IMG/VR virus record: IMGVR_UViG_3300013014_001014
Location: 1-64,000 of that record
Origin: a virus
DNA: 64,000 nucleotides
Direction: 5' to 3' (one strand)
Each line of letters opens with the position of its first letter. The first letter of the stretch is position 1. Positions 25,581-33,552 of this stretch are shown in pieces. A program made the position numbers and the translations under genes. The notes beneath the pieces were generated by a model, which made no database searches, had not been told where the DNA came from, and was given only the letters and a program-made list of their open reading frames with translations.

Positions 25581-26587
25581 TCTATTGTAACCGTGTTTAT
25601 ATTTTTAAATATATTGTAATAATACAAAACCAGTTTATTTAAATCATACAATTCATTAAATTTGTTTCTCATGTTCTCTACATAAAATTTTTGTAAATTA
25701 GAAAAATCGGAAAGAACATAGTCTATTTTTTCATTGAGATCTGAAAAATCGTGTTTGCATGGAACATATGTCTGATAAGGTACGTATAAATTTGGTATTG
25801 TTTCAACATGTGACATGTCTGGTTTAATTAGTACTGATCCAAACATAGCCGATTCTAAATCTCTCGGCGCAATTTCACCAAATCCAAATGGAGCTAATAT
25901 TATTTTAGAATTTGACATTCTATCGTAATATTGATTTGTGGGTAGTCTAACTCCTTTTTCTAATTTTGTAACATTAAACTTGTTACTCAAATTATCTAAT
26001 AAATTTTTTCTGAAGAAGTTGTAATGAGTCGATTGATTTAAATTATGTTCATATACATCTTTATGTGGGTACATAAACATTGCGGACACATCAAACTGCT
26101 TATTGTTAATATAATTTAACCACTGTGGTTGCATTGTAGATAACCAGTTAAACCCAGATAGTTTTATTTTATCAAATAAATCTAAATTTGGTAAAGCATA
26201 TTCGCCTGATCCCCAATAAGATCTTCCATTTGCATATTTTTTTAAATATTCTGTTTTGTCTTTATAAAGAGTAGGTTTCAATAAACCAATCGCTGTTGAT
26301 TGTGAAAAAACTTCATATGATCCAATTAACGTAGCCGCATCTTGTCCGTCAAATAAAAAATAAGGTTCTTTTATTGTTTTTAAAAACTCAATGCCTATTG
26401 ACACAGACTCATCAAGCGATACTTTTTTGTTTACAAAACTTGCATGTCCCACAAACGCAAAATCAGCGTCACCATCTTTTACAAATTCTATGCCTACTTC
26501 TCTGAATATTTCATGCGCAAATAACAACGGACGAAAAGTAGTTTCGTTGCGATGTTTTTCTAACTCATATATTTTTACTTTAACCAT
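25577..26587 (-). CDS. GT-B glycosyltransferase-like protein (exostosin/GT1_2 type)
   Basis: 336 aa from ATG 26587 (MVKVKIYELEK); a longer frame reaches 26611 but would overlap the methyltransferase. The C-terminal half holds YYDRMSNSKIILAPFGFGEIAPRDLESAMFGSVLIKP, the typical donor-site stretch of exostosin-like and Glyco_trans_1_2 proteins, with the Glu-Ala/Ala-Met-Gly-Ser pattern. The first half contains FLFDGQDAATLIG. Substrate unknown; it would act in the cytosol as no membrane segment is present. Confidence 0.6.
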   Translation of the reverse strand: MVKVKIYELEKHRNETTFRPLLFAHEIFREVGIEFVKDGDADFAFVGHASFVNKKVSLDESVSIGIEFLKTIKEPYFLFDGQDAATLIGSYEVFSQSTAIGLLKPTLYKDKTEYLKKYANGRSYWGSGEYALPNLDLFDKIKLSGFNWLSTMQPQWLNYINNKQFDVSAMFMYPHKDVYEHNLNQSTHYNFFRKNLLDNLSNKFNVTKLEKGVRLPTNQYYDRMSNSKIILAPFGFGEIAPRDLESAMFGSVLIKPDMSHVETIPNLYVPYQTYVPCKHDFSDLNEKIDYVLSDFSNLQKFYVENMRNKFNELYDLNKLVLYYYNIFKNINTVTIE

Positions 26588-26595
26588 TAAATTTT

Positions 26596-27174
26596 TTATT
26601 TTTCTATACAAATAACACCTTCATAATCAAATAGGGGCCGCGTGAAATTAGATTTTGGTTCGTGTCCAATATATCTTACTATTTCTATTTTATCATGTTG
26701 AATTAGATCAGTTATTGCTTGTTTGATTTCTGGAAATGCCCCATAGTCATCGTAAATAAAATGTTTTTTGTCACTTGATTGGAAGTTTAAAGATCTAATA
26801 GTGTCATTAATAACAGCGTCATATGTATGTTCAGCGTCAACTAAAAATACATCTCCATAGTTTGTAGGAAAAGTTGTTTTATAAACATCTTGCGCATAAA
26901 ATTTAACATTGGGTCTATCGAAATTAAAATTTCTGGCCACATCAACATTTTCCAAATTAAATCCTATTACGTCTTTGAAAAGATAACTTAATACACGGGT
27001 TGTATATCCAATGTTAGACCCAATCTCCAGACAAGTTTTATTTTTAAATTCCTCTTTATTAAAGAATTCAAATAACTCACGTTTAAACTTGTGGCTGGTA
27101 GTAGTTTTATGTTGAAACTTATCAGGAATATTAATTAGTATTTCATCTATAGACATATCAAAATAATTTTTCAT
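26596..27174 (-). CDS. Class I SAM-dependent methyltransferase
   Basis: 192 aa. KTCLEIGSNIGYTTRVL near residue 46 is SAM motif I, VIGFNLENVDVAR motif II, and VFLVDAEHTYDAVIND with FIYDDYGAFPE near 138 forms a metal-dependent methyltransferase_24-type site. It is similar in size and layout to the enzymes at 20724 and 47971. A sugar hydroxyl of the phage glycan is the expected acceptor. It overlaps the upstream GT2 gene by four bases. Confidence 0.75.
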   Translation of the reverse strand: MKNYFDMSIDEILINIPDKFQHKTTTSHKFKRELFEFFNKEEFKNKTCLEIGSNIGYTTRVLSYLFKDVIGFNLENVDVARNFNFDRPNVKFYAQDVYKTTFPTNYGDVFLVDAEHTYDAVINDTIRSLNFQSSDKKHFIYDDYGAFPEIKQAITDLIQHDKIEIVRYIGHEPKSNFTRPLFDYEGVICIEK

Positions 27175-27818
27175 TTAACCGCATATCCTTTATTTTCATC
27201 CTCTGTAAAAAGTTTATTGTAATTTAAATTAGTCTGTCTTTGTTTTTCAATTGTTTTTTCGTGAATAATTGCATAATCTTTTTGCGGAGGTATAAATACA
27301 TAACTTTTGAAGCCTTCTACTTTTTCATGTAATCTTCTTTCGTACCTAATGTGTGACAAATTACGATACAATCTGGATTGATAATCTGGGAAATTAATCA
27401 TACCGTCATATAATCTCCATCCCCACATATTGATGTCTTGTTCAGTTACCCCAACAAAATAATTTAAACGTGGTAACCATAATACTTCATTGTTATTATT
27501 CGATTCAATTATTAAATCTATATTCTCTATCAATCCATCAGTTGGAACTTCATCAGCATCTAGTTGAAAGATCCATTCACCTTTACATACTTCTATACCA
27601 TAGTTTTTATGTGCGCCATAATTTTTATCTAACTTATGTTGTTGGAAATTTACTTTTTCTTTAAATTTTTGTATAATCTCCAGAGTTTTTGGATTATCCG
27701 AATAATCATCAAGAAGAACAATTTCATGGTTATCTTTTTTATATTCTATTAACGTGGATAGTAATTTTTCTAAACTATCAGTTTCGTTATGACAAGTTAC
27801 TAAGTAAGATAAAAACAT
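27171..27818 (-). CDS. Glycosyltransferase family 2 (WaaE/SunS-like)
   Basis: 215 aa from ATG 27818. LSYLVTCHNETDSLEKL opens a GT2 domain, EIVLLDDYSDNPKT holds the first acidic site, EWIFQLDADEVPTDGL near residue 90 is the DxDE motif, and YQSRLYRNLSHIRYERRLHEKVEG near 150 is typical of WaaE/KdtX-like enzymes and of glycosyltransferases that act on peptides. It lies one base from the GT4 gene at 27820. Confidence 0.8.
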   Translation of the reverse strand: MFLSYLVTCHNETDSLEKLLSTLIEYKKDNHEIVLLDDYSDNPKTLEIIQKFKEKVNFQQHKLDKNYGAHKNYGIEVCKGEWIFQLDADEVPTDGLIENIDLIIESNNNNEVLWLPRLNYFVGVTEQDINMWGWRLYDGMINFPDYQSRLYRNLSHIRYERRLHEKVEGFKSYVFIPPQKDYAIIHEKTIEKQRQTNLNYNKLFTEDENKGYAVK

Positions 27819-27819
27819 A

Positions 27820-29151
27820 TCAAACAATTTTTAGTTTAGGTAGAATAATTTTATTTTCAGTATTACCAGCTGGTTTTAATTTAGGCAGTACAAACTGATT
27901 CTCTACTGCAAACGAAGGTACATACTTATCTAACAAGTCCCACAGACGTTTATCCATAGCAGTAATACTAAACTTCTCTGTATTTTCTTTACGTAGAAGT
28001 TCTGCGTTTTTAGTAAACTTGTCACTTTTGCGTGCAAAATAAACTTGTTTCATTTTATCTTCAGCGAGTGAATATGATACTTTAAACCATTTACTTTCTT
28101 TAATAATCCACTGGTTAACTGATTTTCTATCAATGTCTACAAGATTACCTGGTAATAAATTTGACAACGTTGGATTTAAATAATCTAAATGTCCACTCCA
28201 ATTAGAAACCAATAGAGGTTTTCCACTTAATGTGGATAATAAAAGGGGATGACCATATCCTTCGCCGTGTGTAAATGATATATGTGATATAATCTTTTCA
28301 TGATTTAATAACGCATTCATTTCCGGTTCACTTAATTCACCGTGCAAAAGATAAACATTTGGCGCATTTTCTCCAATTTCATCTCGTACTTTTTTAATTT
28401 TTGATAGAATTTCAAATCTATCCACAGTAGAATATGAAGCTCCACTTGTTTTTACAATTAAACACGGTCTATCATTTGAATTGTTATTTTTAAATGCCGT
28501 ACAGAATGTTTTTATTAAGTTGCCAATGTCTTTACGATCATTATATATTCCCCCATGTGTCCACTGGCCGACAAATAAAAATGCAGAGGATTCTTTAATT
28601 TGTGATAAAGCGAGTTCAACCGAATCAATTTTCTCATCTGTTTTCTTAAAGATATTTGTATCGGCTCCCCAAAAACATACTTCGATTGGTTTTTCAACTT
28701 GAACAGGAACTTGTTGTCCATTTTCGAGTTGTTTTGCCATTTTGACTTCCGTAAATGTTTTCTTGACATGATTTGATAGACCGATTGTTAAGTCCATTTT
28801 ATTAACACCTTCTATCCAACTGCCTGGCGGAATGGTAGTTTCGATACCAGCTGTCATACCGATGTTGTATTTACCCACTGCTTGAAATTCTTCTGGAATT
28901 GTCAACTGCACGAATACGTCTGGCTGTTTATTTAGATTTCCTTGTAAAAATTTACTAGCTAGACTCTTATCTTCTGGATCAGTTAAATCGTCAAGAAAAC
29001 GTTTGCTTTGACAATTGCCCCACCTAGTAGGTGCTATTTTAACATCAAATTTATCATAACGAATGATGCTTTTAGCAATAGATGTGGCCCAATCGCCATA
29101 TCCACTGCGATTAAATACTGGTCCTGAAATTAGACATAATGGTTTGTTCAT
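27820..29151 (-). CDS. Glycosyltransferase family 4-like, with C-terminal LPKLK repeats
   Basis: 443 aa. ISGPVFNRSGYGDWATSIAK near residue 7 is the N-terminal nucleotide/acceptor loop of GT4; GMTAGIETTIPPGSW near 93 and SFTHGEGYGHPLLLSTLSGK near 293 mark the acceptor and donor sites. The last 25 residues contain two copies of a short motif, VLPKLKPA and ILPKLKIV, a tail that could bind a partner protein. The SGYG and TxET features also occur in the GT4 genes at 39993 and 53805, so these are distant paralogues. Confidence 0.75.
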   Translation of the reverse strand: MNKPLCLISGPVFNRSGYGDWATSIAKSIIRYDKFDVKIAPTRWGNCQSKRFLDDLTDPEDKSLASKFLQGNLNKQPDVFVQLTIPEEFQAVGKYNIGMTAGIETTIPPGSWIEGVNKMDLTIGLSNHVKKTFTEVKMAKQLENGQQVPVQVEKPIEVCFWGADTNIFKKTDEKIDSVELALSQIKESSAFLFVGQWTHGGIYNDRKDIGNLIKTFCTAFKNNNSNDRPCLIVKTSGASYSTVDRFEILSKIKKVRDEIGENAPNVYLLHGELSEPEMNALLNHEKIISHISFTHGEGYGHPLLLSTLSGKPLLVSNWSGHLDYLNPTLSNLLPGNLVDIDRKSVNQWIIKESKWFKVSYSLAEDKMKQVYFARKSDKFTKNAELLRKENTEKFSITAMDKRLWDLLDKYVPSFAVENQFVLPKLKPAGNTENKIILPKLKIV

Positions 29152-29152
29152 A

Positions 29153-29845
29153 TTATTGATTAAATTGTTTTGTATCTCTTTCTTGTACCAATTGTGTGTA
29201 TTTTTTATTTGGTGTAGGTACTCCTCCCAAACTAGTATATAGTGCTTCCATTTTACTCATTTGAACTTGGGCTATTTCGGATCTTTCTCCTTTTTTAACA
29301 TCCGTACTACCGAATCCACCTTCGCCTCTATCTGTAGAATCCAATTCATTTACCAAAACAAATTTTACATCTTCTACCGTGCTTACTTTGAGTTGACAAA
29401 CTTTATCACCTTTCTTATAAAGTTTATCTGAATTTACAGTTCCTTCAATTAGATTATCGGTTCTAATTTTGTAATCTTCTGGTTGCCATTGATATTTAAA
29501 ACGCAGTAATACTTCTCCACGATAATCAGCGTCAATCAATCCAACACAATTAGCTAATGTTAAATTGTATTTACTAACACTACTACGAGGAAATGCTAAA
29601 ATATCATAGTCGATATCAGTATAACCGAATCCACTATATACGCGTTCATTCTGTACAGCTAATTTAAGATTAGTTTTATATTGAATGTAATCTATTCGTT
29701 TATATGTACCATTATCATGTAGTTCTCCAACAATTTCTGGATCACTTGTAGCAACTACATCAAAACCAGTAGCTCTATCAGTAGCTTTTTTTGGTAAGTT
29801 TTCAACGTCTTGATAATCTTCGTTTTTTAATACTTGAATTTTCAT
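29153..29845 (-). CDS. dut: dUTP diphosphatase
   Basis: 230 aa, longer than the usual 140-150 because of insertions. All five trimeric dUTPase motifs are seen: ATGFDVVA (1), LAFPRSSVSKYNL (2), NCVGLIDADYRGEVLLRF (3), KGDKVCQLKV (4) and RGEGGFGST (5). It hydrolyses dUTP to dUMP and pyrophosphate, keeping uracil out of phage DNA and feeding dTMP synthesis. Its place between glycosyltransferases shows that the glycan operon is interleaved with ordinary phage nucleotide genes. The start overlaps the upstream gene's stop (ATGA). Confidence 0.9.
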   Translation of the reverse strand: MKIQVLKNEDYQDVENLPKKATDRATGFDVVATSDPEIVGELHDNGTYKRIDYIQYKTNLKLAVQNERVYSGFGYTDIDYDILAFPRSSVSKYNLTLANCVGLIDADYRGEVLLRFKYQWQPEDYKIRTDNLIEGTVNSDKLYKKGDKVCQLKVSTVEDVKFVLVNELDSTDRGEGGFGSTDVKKGERSEIAQVQMSKMEALYTSLGGVPTPNKKYTQLVQERDTKQFNQ

Positions 29846-30807
29846 GAAATGGTTTGTTTAATAGCTTCCAAATTTACAGCGTGTAAATCAAATCCTAGTT
29901 TATCGTTAGGTAATGATTTAATATCATAACCATGGTTGGTAAAGATGTCAAATGATTTAACTGGGGTAAAATTATTTAATGTGAAATCCATAGCTTTAAT
30001 AAATTGATCGCACATGTTTTTACTGTTGATTCCTCCTTCATTCATTGCCCATTTACGACCTTCCATGCCATATTGCTCACGCTTTTCACTATTATGTAAA
30101 TACCAATAAGCAATAGCATCTGCAATGTCTGTATAACTAACTAAATCATCCATGATATATGGAGTGGGAGGACTGCCTTGTAAATTTTGTACTTTGGTCC
30201 AAACTGGCTTAGCCCAAACGCCATGTTTCTTATATCTACCAGTAGTATTGGTACCAAATTCAAGATTAAATTCAACTGGTTTATCATCATCTGTAACAAT
30301 TCCCAATTGATCTTGTAGACCGCCTGTTACTGTGGCAATAACTGGAGTACCACACATAATGCTTTCAGCGATACTTAGACCAAATCCTTCATTGGAACTA
30401 ACATTGGCGGTAACATCAGCCAGATTATAGAATGCTACCATTTCTTCTGGCGATCTACGAGACTCGTCTAATACTACTTTATACTCTGGACACACCGCTT
30501 GAATCGTAGCTACAAGATCAGTACCAGCTTCACACACTTTATCGGTATGCATAATTAAAGCGCATTTTTTAGCTTGTTCTTGATCAATAGAAGTACAAAA
30601 TGATTTAAATGCTAAAATTAGATTTGCTGGATGTTTACGATGTGCATTTCTACTATTAAATGCTACAATAAAATTGTACTCGTCGTTACCAAGCAATTCT
30701 TTCTTCAACTTTTCAACTGAAGAATCTCTTTTTGGAAGTGGTTTAAATTCGTCACTGTTAATACCATGTGGTACCAAGTGTAATAGATGTTTTCCTTTTA
30801 CTGGCAT
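29842..30807 (-). CDS. GT4 glycosyltransferase, C-terminal (donor-binding) half of a split enzyme
   Basis: 321 aa. It starts within what is normally the middle of a GT4 protein: LVPHGINSDEFKPLP at residue 11 is the interdomain hinge, then FNSRNAHRKHPANLI, and the donor site VSSNEGFGLSIAESIMCGTPVIA near 137 with the E-x7-E pattern. The N-terminal domain is encoded by the preceding gene, 30809-31360, one base away. Both halves look intact in their motifs, so they may assemble into one enzyme. Confidence 0.8.
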   Translation of the reverse strand: MPVKGKHLLHLVPHGINSDEFKPLPKRDSSVEKLKKELLGNDEYNFIVAFNSRNAHRKHPANLILAFKSFCTSIDQEQAKKCALIMHTDKVCEAGTDLVATIQAVCPEYKVVLDESRRSPEEMVAFYNLADVTANVSSNEGFGLSIAESIMCGTPVIATVTGGLQDQLGIVTDDDKPVEFNLEFGTNTTGRYKKHGVWAKPVWTKVQNLQGSPPTPYIMDDLVSYTDIADAIAYWYLHNSEKREQYGMEGRKWAMNEGGINSKNMCDQFIKAMDFTLNNFTPVKSFDIFTNHGYDIKSLPNDKLGFDLHAVNLEAIKQTIS

Positions 30808-30808
30808 A

Positions 30809-31360
30809 TTAAACGTTCTCCTTTATTATATTTCCATTATTGTCAAAATCACCGTAGATACTAGTACAATTTTCCGGTCCTAGTACCCATTTATTAATAT
30901 TATCTGTTTGTTTGCTAATAGCAAATAAAGCGTCACAACTTTTATAGAATGGTTTATTCCACATTGGATATGGTAAATCATCCCAGATATCCAGGTAAGT
31001 TAGTGGGATTTTACTACGAATTTGATGTTCGATATTATACAACCATCCCCAGAAACGAGGATCTGTAAAATGTAAAATTGCATCTGGTTTTTCTAGAGCT
31101 ATAATCTGATATAGAACATCTTCATCGCCATAACCATCAACTGGATATAGTCTCAAATAGTTATCGGTTCTATTATTTAGTTTATCACAAGCGTCTTTCA
31201 TATCTACAACTTTACCAGCTTCTGGATGTTTAATAGCACCAGCAATTTGCACCCAATCATAACTATGAAGTGTGCCTAATACCAATTCACGACTCATTGT
31301 AGCTACGCCGCTATGCATTCTTAGATCGTCACTTAATAATAATATTTTTTTCTTTTTCAT
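30809..31360 (-). CDS. GT4 glycosyltransferase, N-terminal (acceptor-binding) half of a split enzyme
   Basis: 183 aa. KILLLSDDLRMHSGVATMSRELV near the start is the glycine-containing first loop of GT4 proteins, and ILHFTDPRFWGWLY, LTYLDIWDDLPYP and ALFAISKQTDNINKWV follow in the normal order up to the domain boundary. It then ends with about 15 extra residues (ENCTSIYGDFDNNG region) before the stop. The donor-binding half begins one base later. Confidence 0.75.
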   Translation of the reverse strand: MKKKKILLLSDDLRMHSGVATMSRELVLGTLHSYDWVQIAGAIKHPEAGKVVDMKDACDKLNNRTDNYLRLYPVDGYGDEDVLYQIIALEKPDAILHFTDPRFWGWLYNIEHQIRSKIPLTYLDIWDDLPYPMWNKPFYKSCDALFAISKQTDNINKWVLGPENCTSIYGDFDNNGNIIKENV

Positions 31361-31572
31361 TTAGATTCCTTTGATAATGAAAATGGAGCGTTAAAACTTA
31401 ACTTTGTATTAATACTTTCACTAATTTCTGATTGAAAGTTAGAATCTGATAAATACCTCTCAAGACATTTATTAACGAAGTCTTGAAATGATACTTTACC
31501 TCTTATATTCAGTTCTTTAAACTGATTATATAATTCTTGGTTAAGCTTTACTGTTGTAACAAATTGATCCAT
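31357..31572 (-). CDS. Ribbon-helix-helix DNA-binding protein
   Basis: 71 aa from ATG 31572 (MDQFVTTVKLNQELYNQF); the longer frame to 31608 would run through the palindromic repeats. The strand VTTVKL followed by two helices (NQELYNQFKELNIRG and SFQDFVNKCLERYL) is the MetJ/Arc fold used by phage and plasmid repressors. Two TATGTACATA palindromes lie just upstream, which suggests self-repression. It overlaps the first glycosyltransferase gene by four bases and so could gate the whole operon. Confidence 0.65.
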   Translation of the reverse strand: MDQFVTTVKLNQELYNQFKELNIRGKVSFQDFVNKCLERYLSDSNFQSEISESINTKLSFNAPFSLSKESK

Positions 31573-31576
31573 AACA

Positions 31577-31602
31577 TATGTACATATATATGTATGTACA
31601 TA
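31577..31602. promoter_or_regulatory. Candidate operator: two TATGTACATA palindromes
   Basis: TATGTACATA occurs at 31577-31586 and 31593-31602, 16 bp apart; the first extends to a 12-bp perfect palindrome ATATGTACATAT. They lie 5 bp upstream of the ribbon-helix-helix gene start. Paired short palindromes at about 1.5 helix turns are usual for this class of repressor. Confidence 0.55.
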
Positions 31603-31615
31603 TATCACATATTAA

Positions 31616-32506
31616 TTATAATTTTGTAGCTTTACCATCACAGATTTTTTTATAATGTGTGCAGTATTTGCAATGTTTTTTACCATTACCTGGAACTTTT
31701 ATATATTGATTATTTTCATTATAAGTTCCATCTGAATTGAATCCAAAATCTAGAAATTCAATAAAACTATGAATGCTTTCTTTAATTGCCGTGGGACCAG
31801 CATTTGGCTTGAATATTTGAATTCGACTTTGTGGAAAGCTAACATTTTCATATAGTTTACGTTTTACGATGAAGAATTCCACTTCGATGTTATTTAATGG
31901 TACATTAAACTTTTTGCTGTAAACACTTTTGTATAGATGTAATTGTGCAAGTTTACTTACGTCTTCTTTCATGTAACTATTCCATCCACTGCTAGATGTC
32001 TTAAAATCAATAATTTTATAGTATTCTTTATTTTTCTCTTTTAAGACAATGTCAATGAAACCAACAAATTCAACATTATTTTTAATCGGCATCTCTAATG
32101 GAATTTCAATACCAACTAGTTCATAATCTTTAGTAGAAAAGTATTTAAGTCTATTAGCTGATTTACAAAATGTATCGACGATATCATTGCCATCGAAAAT
32201 AAAATCGGTAAACTCTTCTTCTTTTACATCTTTTACTTTTTTAATTTCTTCATTGAACTTATCTAAGAATAGTTTCTTTACATCTAATGCATCAGCAATG
32301 CCTACACCTTCGTTATAGAGCGAAGTAAGATATGTTTGAAATGCATGATGGATAGAAGTACCAAATGTGGTATTGATATTGTCATCTTTTACTCGGAGAT
32401 TCTTGACATAATCCAGATACCATTTTTGTGGGCATTTTAAAAATGTAGAATATTGACTGAAGCTGACTCGTTTCTTTTTTATTTCTTTGATTTCTTCATT
32501 TGACAT
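31616..32506 (-). CDS. PD-(D/E)XK nuclease, Cas4/RecB-like, with probable Fe-S cluster
   Basis: 296 aa. VSFSQYSTFLKCPQKWYLDY near residue 14 carries the first Cys, TTFGTSIHHAFQ the conserved His, FVGFIDIVLKEK and YYKIIDFKTSSSGW (near 155-180) the catalytic Asp and D-x-K, and QLHLYKSV the helix QxxxY motif. Three Cys near the C-terminus (CKYCTHYKKIC) complete a likely 4Fe-4S site as in Cas4 and AddB. Expected activity: DNA exonuclease in recombination or end processing. It is the first gene of the minus-strand operon and has a sigma70-like promoter ending six bases from its ATG. No CRISPR genes are nearby. Confidence 0.8.
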   Translation of the reverse strand: MSNEEIKEIKKKRVSFSQYSTFLKCPQKWYLDYVKNLRVKDDNINTTFGTSIHHAFQTYLTSLYNEGVGIADALDVKKLFLDKFNEEIKKVKDVKEEEFTDFIFDGNDIVDTFCKSANRLKYFSTKDYELVGIEIPLEMPIKNNVEFVGFIDIVLKEKNKEYYKIIDFKTSSSGWNSYMKEDVSKLAQLHLYKSVYSKKFNVPLNNIEVEFFIVKRKLYENVSFPQSRIQIFKPNAGPTAIKESIHSFIEFLDFGFNSDGTYNENNQYIKVPGNGKKHCKYCTHYKKICDGKATKL

Positions 32507-32512
32507 TCTATC

Positions 32513-32540
32513 ATCTTAATGTATAATTAATAAAAGTCAA
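32513..32540 (-). promoter_or_regulatory. Sigma70-type promoter of the long minus-strand operon
   Basis: On the minus strand TTGACT (32540-32535), 16-nt spacer, TAAGAT (32518-32513), only six bases before the ATG at 32506. mRNA would start at or just before the ATG. Confidence 0.5.
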
Positions 32541-32563
32541 CTTAAAAAAACTATATATTGTAT

Positions 32564-33295
32564 ATGAAGAAACTTCTAATTGCTCTATTGACAACATTTA
32601 ATCTACACGCAAATGATCTATTTTTATATGATAAAAACAACGATGTAGAATTAAACGAGGTTATTAATAATAAATTAAACGTATTACCAACAATAATAGG
32701 TAAAACGTATACTATTACTAATAGTCTCAATATAAACACAACTAACTCTAGTGTGTCATATATATTACCATATCGTATTGCAGTGTATCATAAAGAAAAC
32801 ACGTCTACGTACTTCAATCAAACAAGTACTGAGTATGTTAATGATTTTAAATTGCCAGAGGTAGTTAAAGTAAAAGATGCAATGTTCAACTTTACAGTAA
32901 ATGGCGAACTATATTGTGTTAGTGAAAGTACCAATATCAATACATTACTCACTACGTTATGTAGTGTAGCATTTGGTCAATCTACATTCTTTGTTAAATC
33001 TAACGAAAAGTTCACACATTTGTACGTAGTTAGTGGTACTGTGACAGCTTTGGATAATAAGTCTAAGAAGAAGAAAGAATTAAAATCAGGCGACTATTTG
33101 GTGGTTACCCCACAGATAATCATGAACGCTAGAGAAGCTAGTGTTACAAGATTGGGTAATAGTTTTAGTGTCAAAGAAGTGGAAGACGAAGAAAAAGAAT
33201 TTCACTCCAAAGATCTTGATGTATTAAAATCCAAATTGGACAACACGTTATTTGTAAATCTCGGTCAAAATATTTTTGGATTTAAATTAAAATGA
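32564..33295 (+). CDS. Exported protein with FecR-like domain
   Basis: 243 aa from ATG 32564 (a TTG two codons upstream is less likely). Residues 1-17, MKKLLIALLTTFNLHA, form a clear Sec signal peptide with an Ala cleavage site. The C-terminal region STFFVKSNEKFTHLYVVSGTVTAL followed by KELKSGDYLVVTP has the repeated beta/glycine pattern of FecR-type domains that sense or bind at the periplasmic face. A phage protein sent to the periplasm may alter the host envelope or receptor. It is the first gene of the plus-strand replication block and overlaps the next by four bases. Confidence 0.55.
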   Translation: MKKLLIALLTTFNLHANDLFLYDKNNDVELNEVINNKLNVLPTIIGKTYTITNSLNINTTNSSVSYILPYRIAVYHKENTSTYFNQTSTEYVNDFKLPEVVKVKDAMFNFTVNGELYCVSESTNINTLLTTLCSVAFGQSTFFVKSNEKFTHLYVVSGTVTALDNKSKKKKELKSGDYLVVTPQIIMNAREASVTRLGNSFSVKEVEDEEKEFHSKDLDVLKSKLDNTLFVNLGQNIFGFKLK

Positions 33296-33519
33296 AATTA
33301 GATCATCTAGACTCGCTCACTGAAGACGAATTGGCAATGTTATGGTATTGTATAAATAAAACTGAACCACCTGTGTTAAATGGTATTGAATTGGAGCCTG
33401 AGGTATTTACATCCATTAAACACAAAAAGTTAATGGATCGATTGTTACAATGTGGACAACATGTAAAAGAAGAATATCATTCAGTTTTTGCTGGACTTAT
33501 CAATAAGTTGAAGGTATAA
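33292..33519 (+). CDS. Hypothetical protein, 75 aa
   Basis: Small acidic, mostly helical protein (HLDSLTEDELAMLWYCINK at the N-terminus) with no recognised family. Its ATG overlaps the preceding stop as ATGA. It ends 30 bases before the proposed start of DNA polymerase, whose Shine-Dalgarno lies in that gap. Position between the exported protein and the polymerase suggests early co-expression; function unknown. Confidence 0.55.
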   Translation: MKLDHLDSLTEDELAMLWYCINKTEPPVLNGIELEPEVFTSIKHKKLMDRLLQCGQHVKEEYHSVFAGLINKLKV

Positions 33520-33537
33520 TTCTAAGACAGACTAAAA

Positions 33538-33552
33538 AAGGAGGCAATTATT
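33538..33552 (+). promoter_or_regulatory. Strong Shine-Dalgarno preceding an AUU start codon
   Basis: AAGGAGG (33538-33544), the strongest ribosome-binding site seen in the window, five bases before ATT at 33550. No ATG, GTG or TTG is available in frame before 33595, and the frame is open back to a TAA at 33523. Confidence 0.7.

Noticed and set aside
8276-32506. The region as a bacterial O-antigen or capsule locus (contaminant or host DNA)
   Set aside because: dUTPase, phage nuclease and T4-type replication genes are embedded in or directly beside it, overlaps and codon style match the phage genes, and no Wzx/Wzy or transport genes occur.
31616-32506. Cas4 as part of a CRISPR-Cas system
   Set aside because: No cas1/cas2 or repeats nearby; phage Cas4/RecB-like nucleases commonly stand alone in replication regions.
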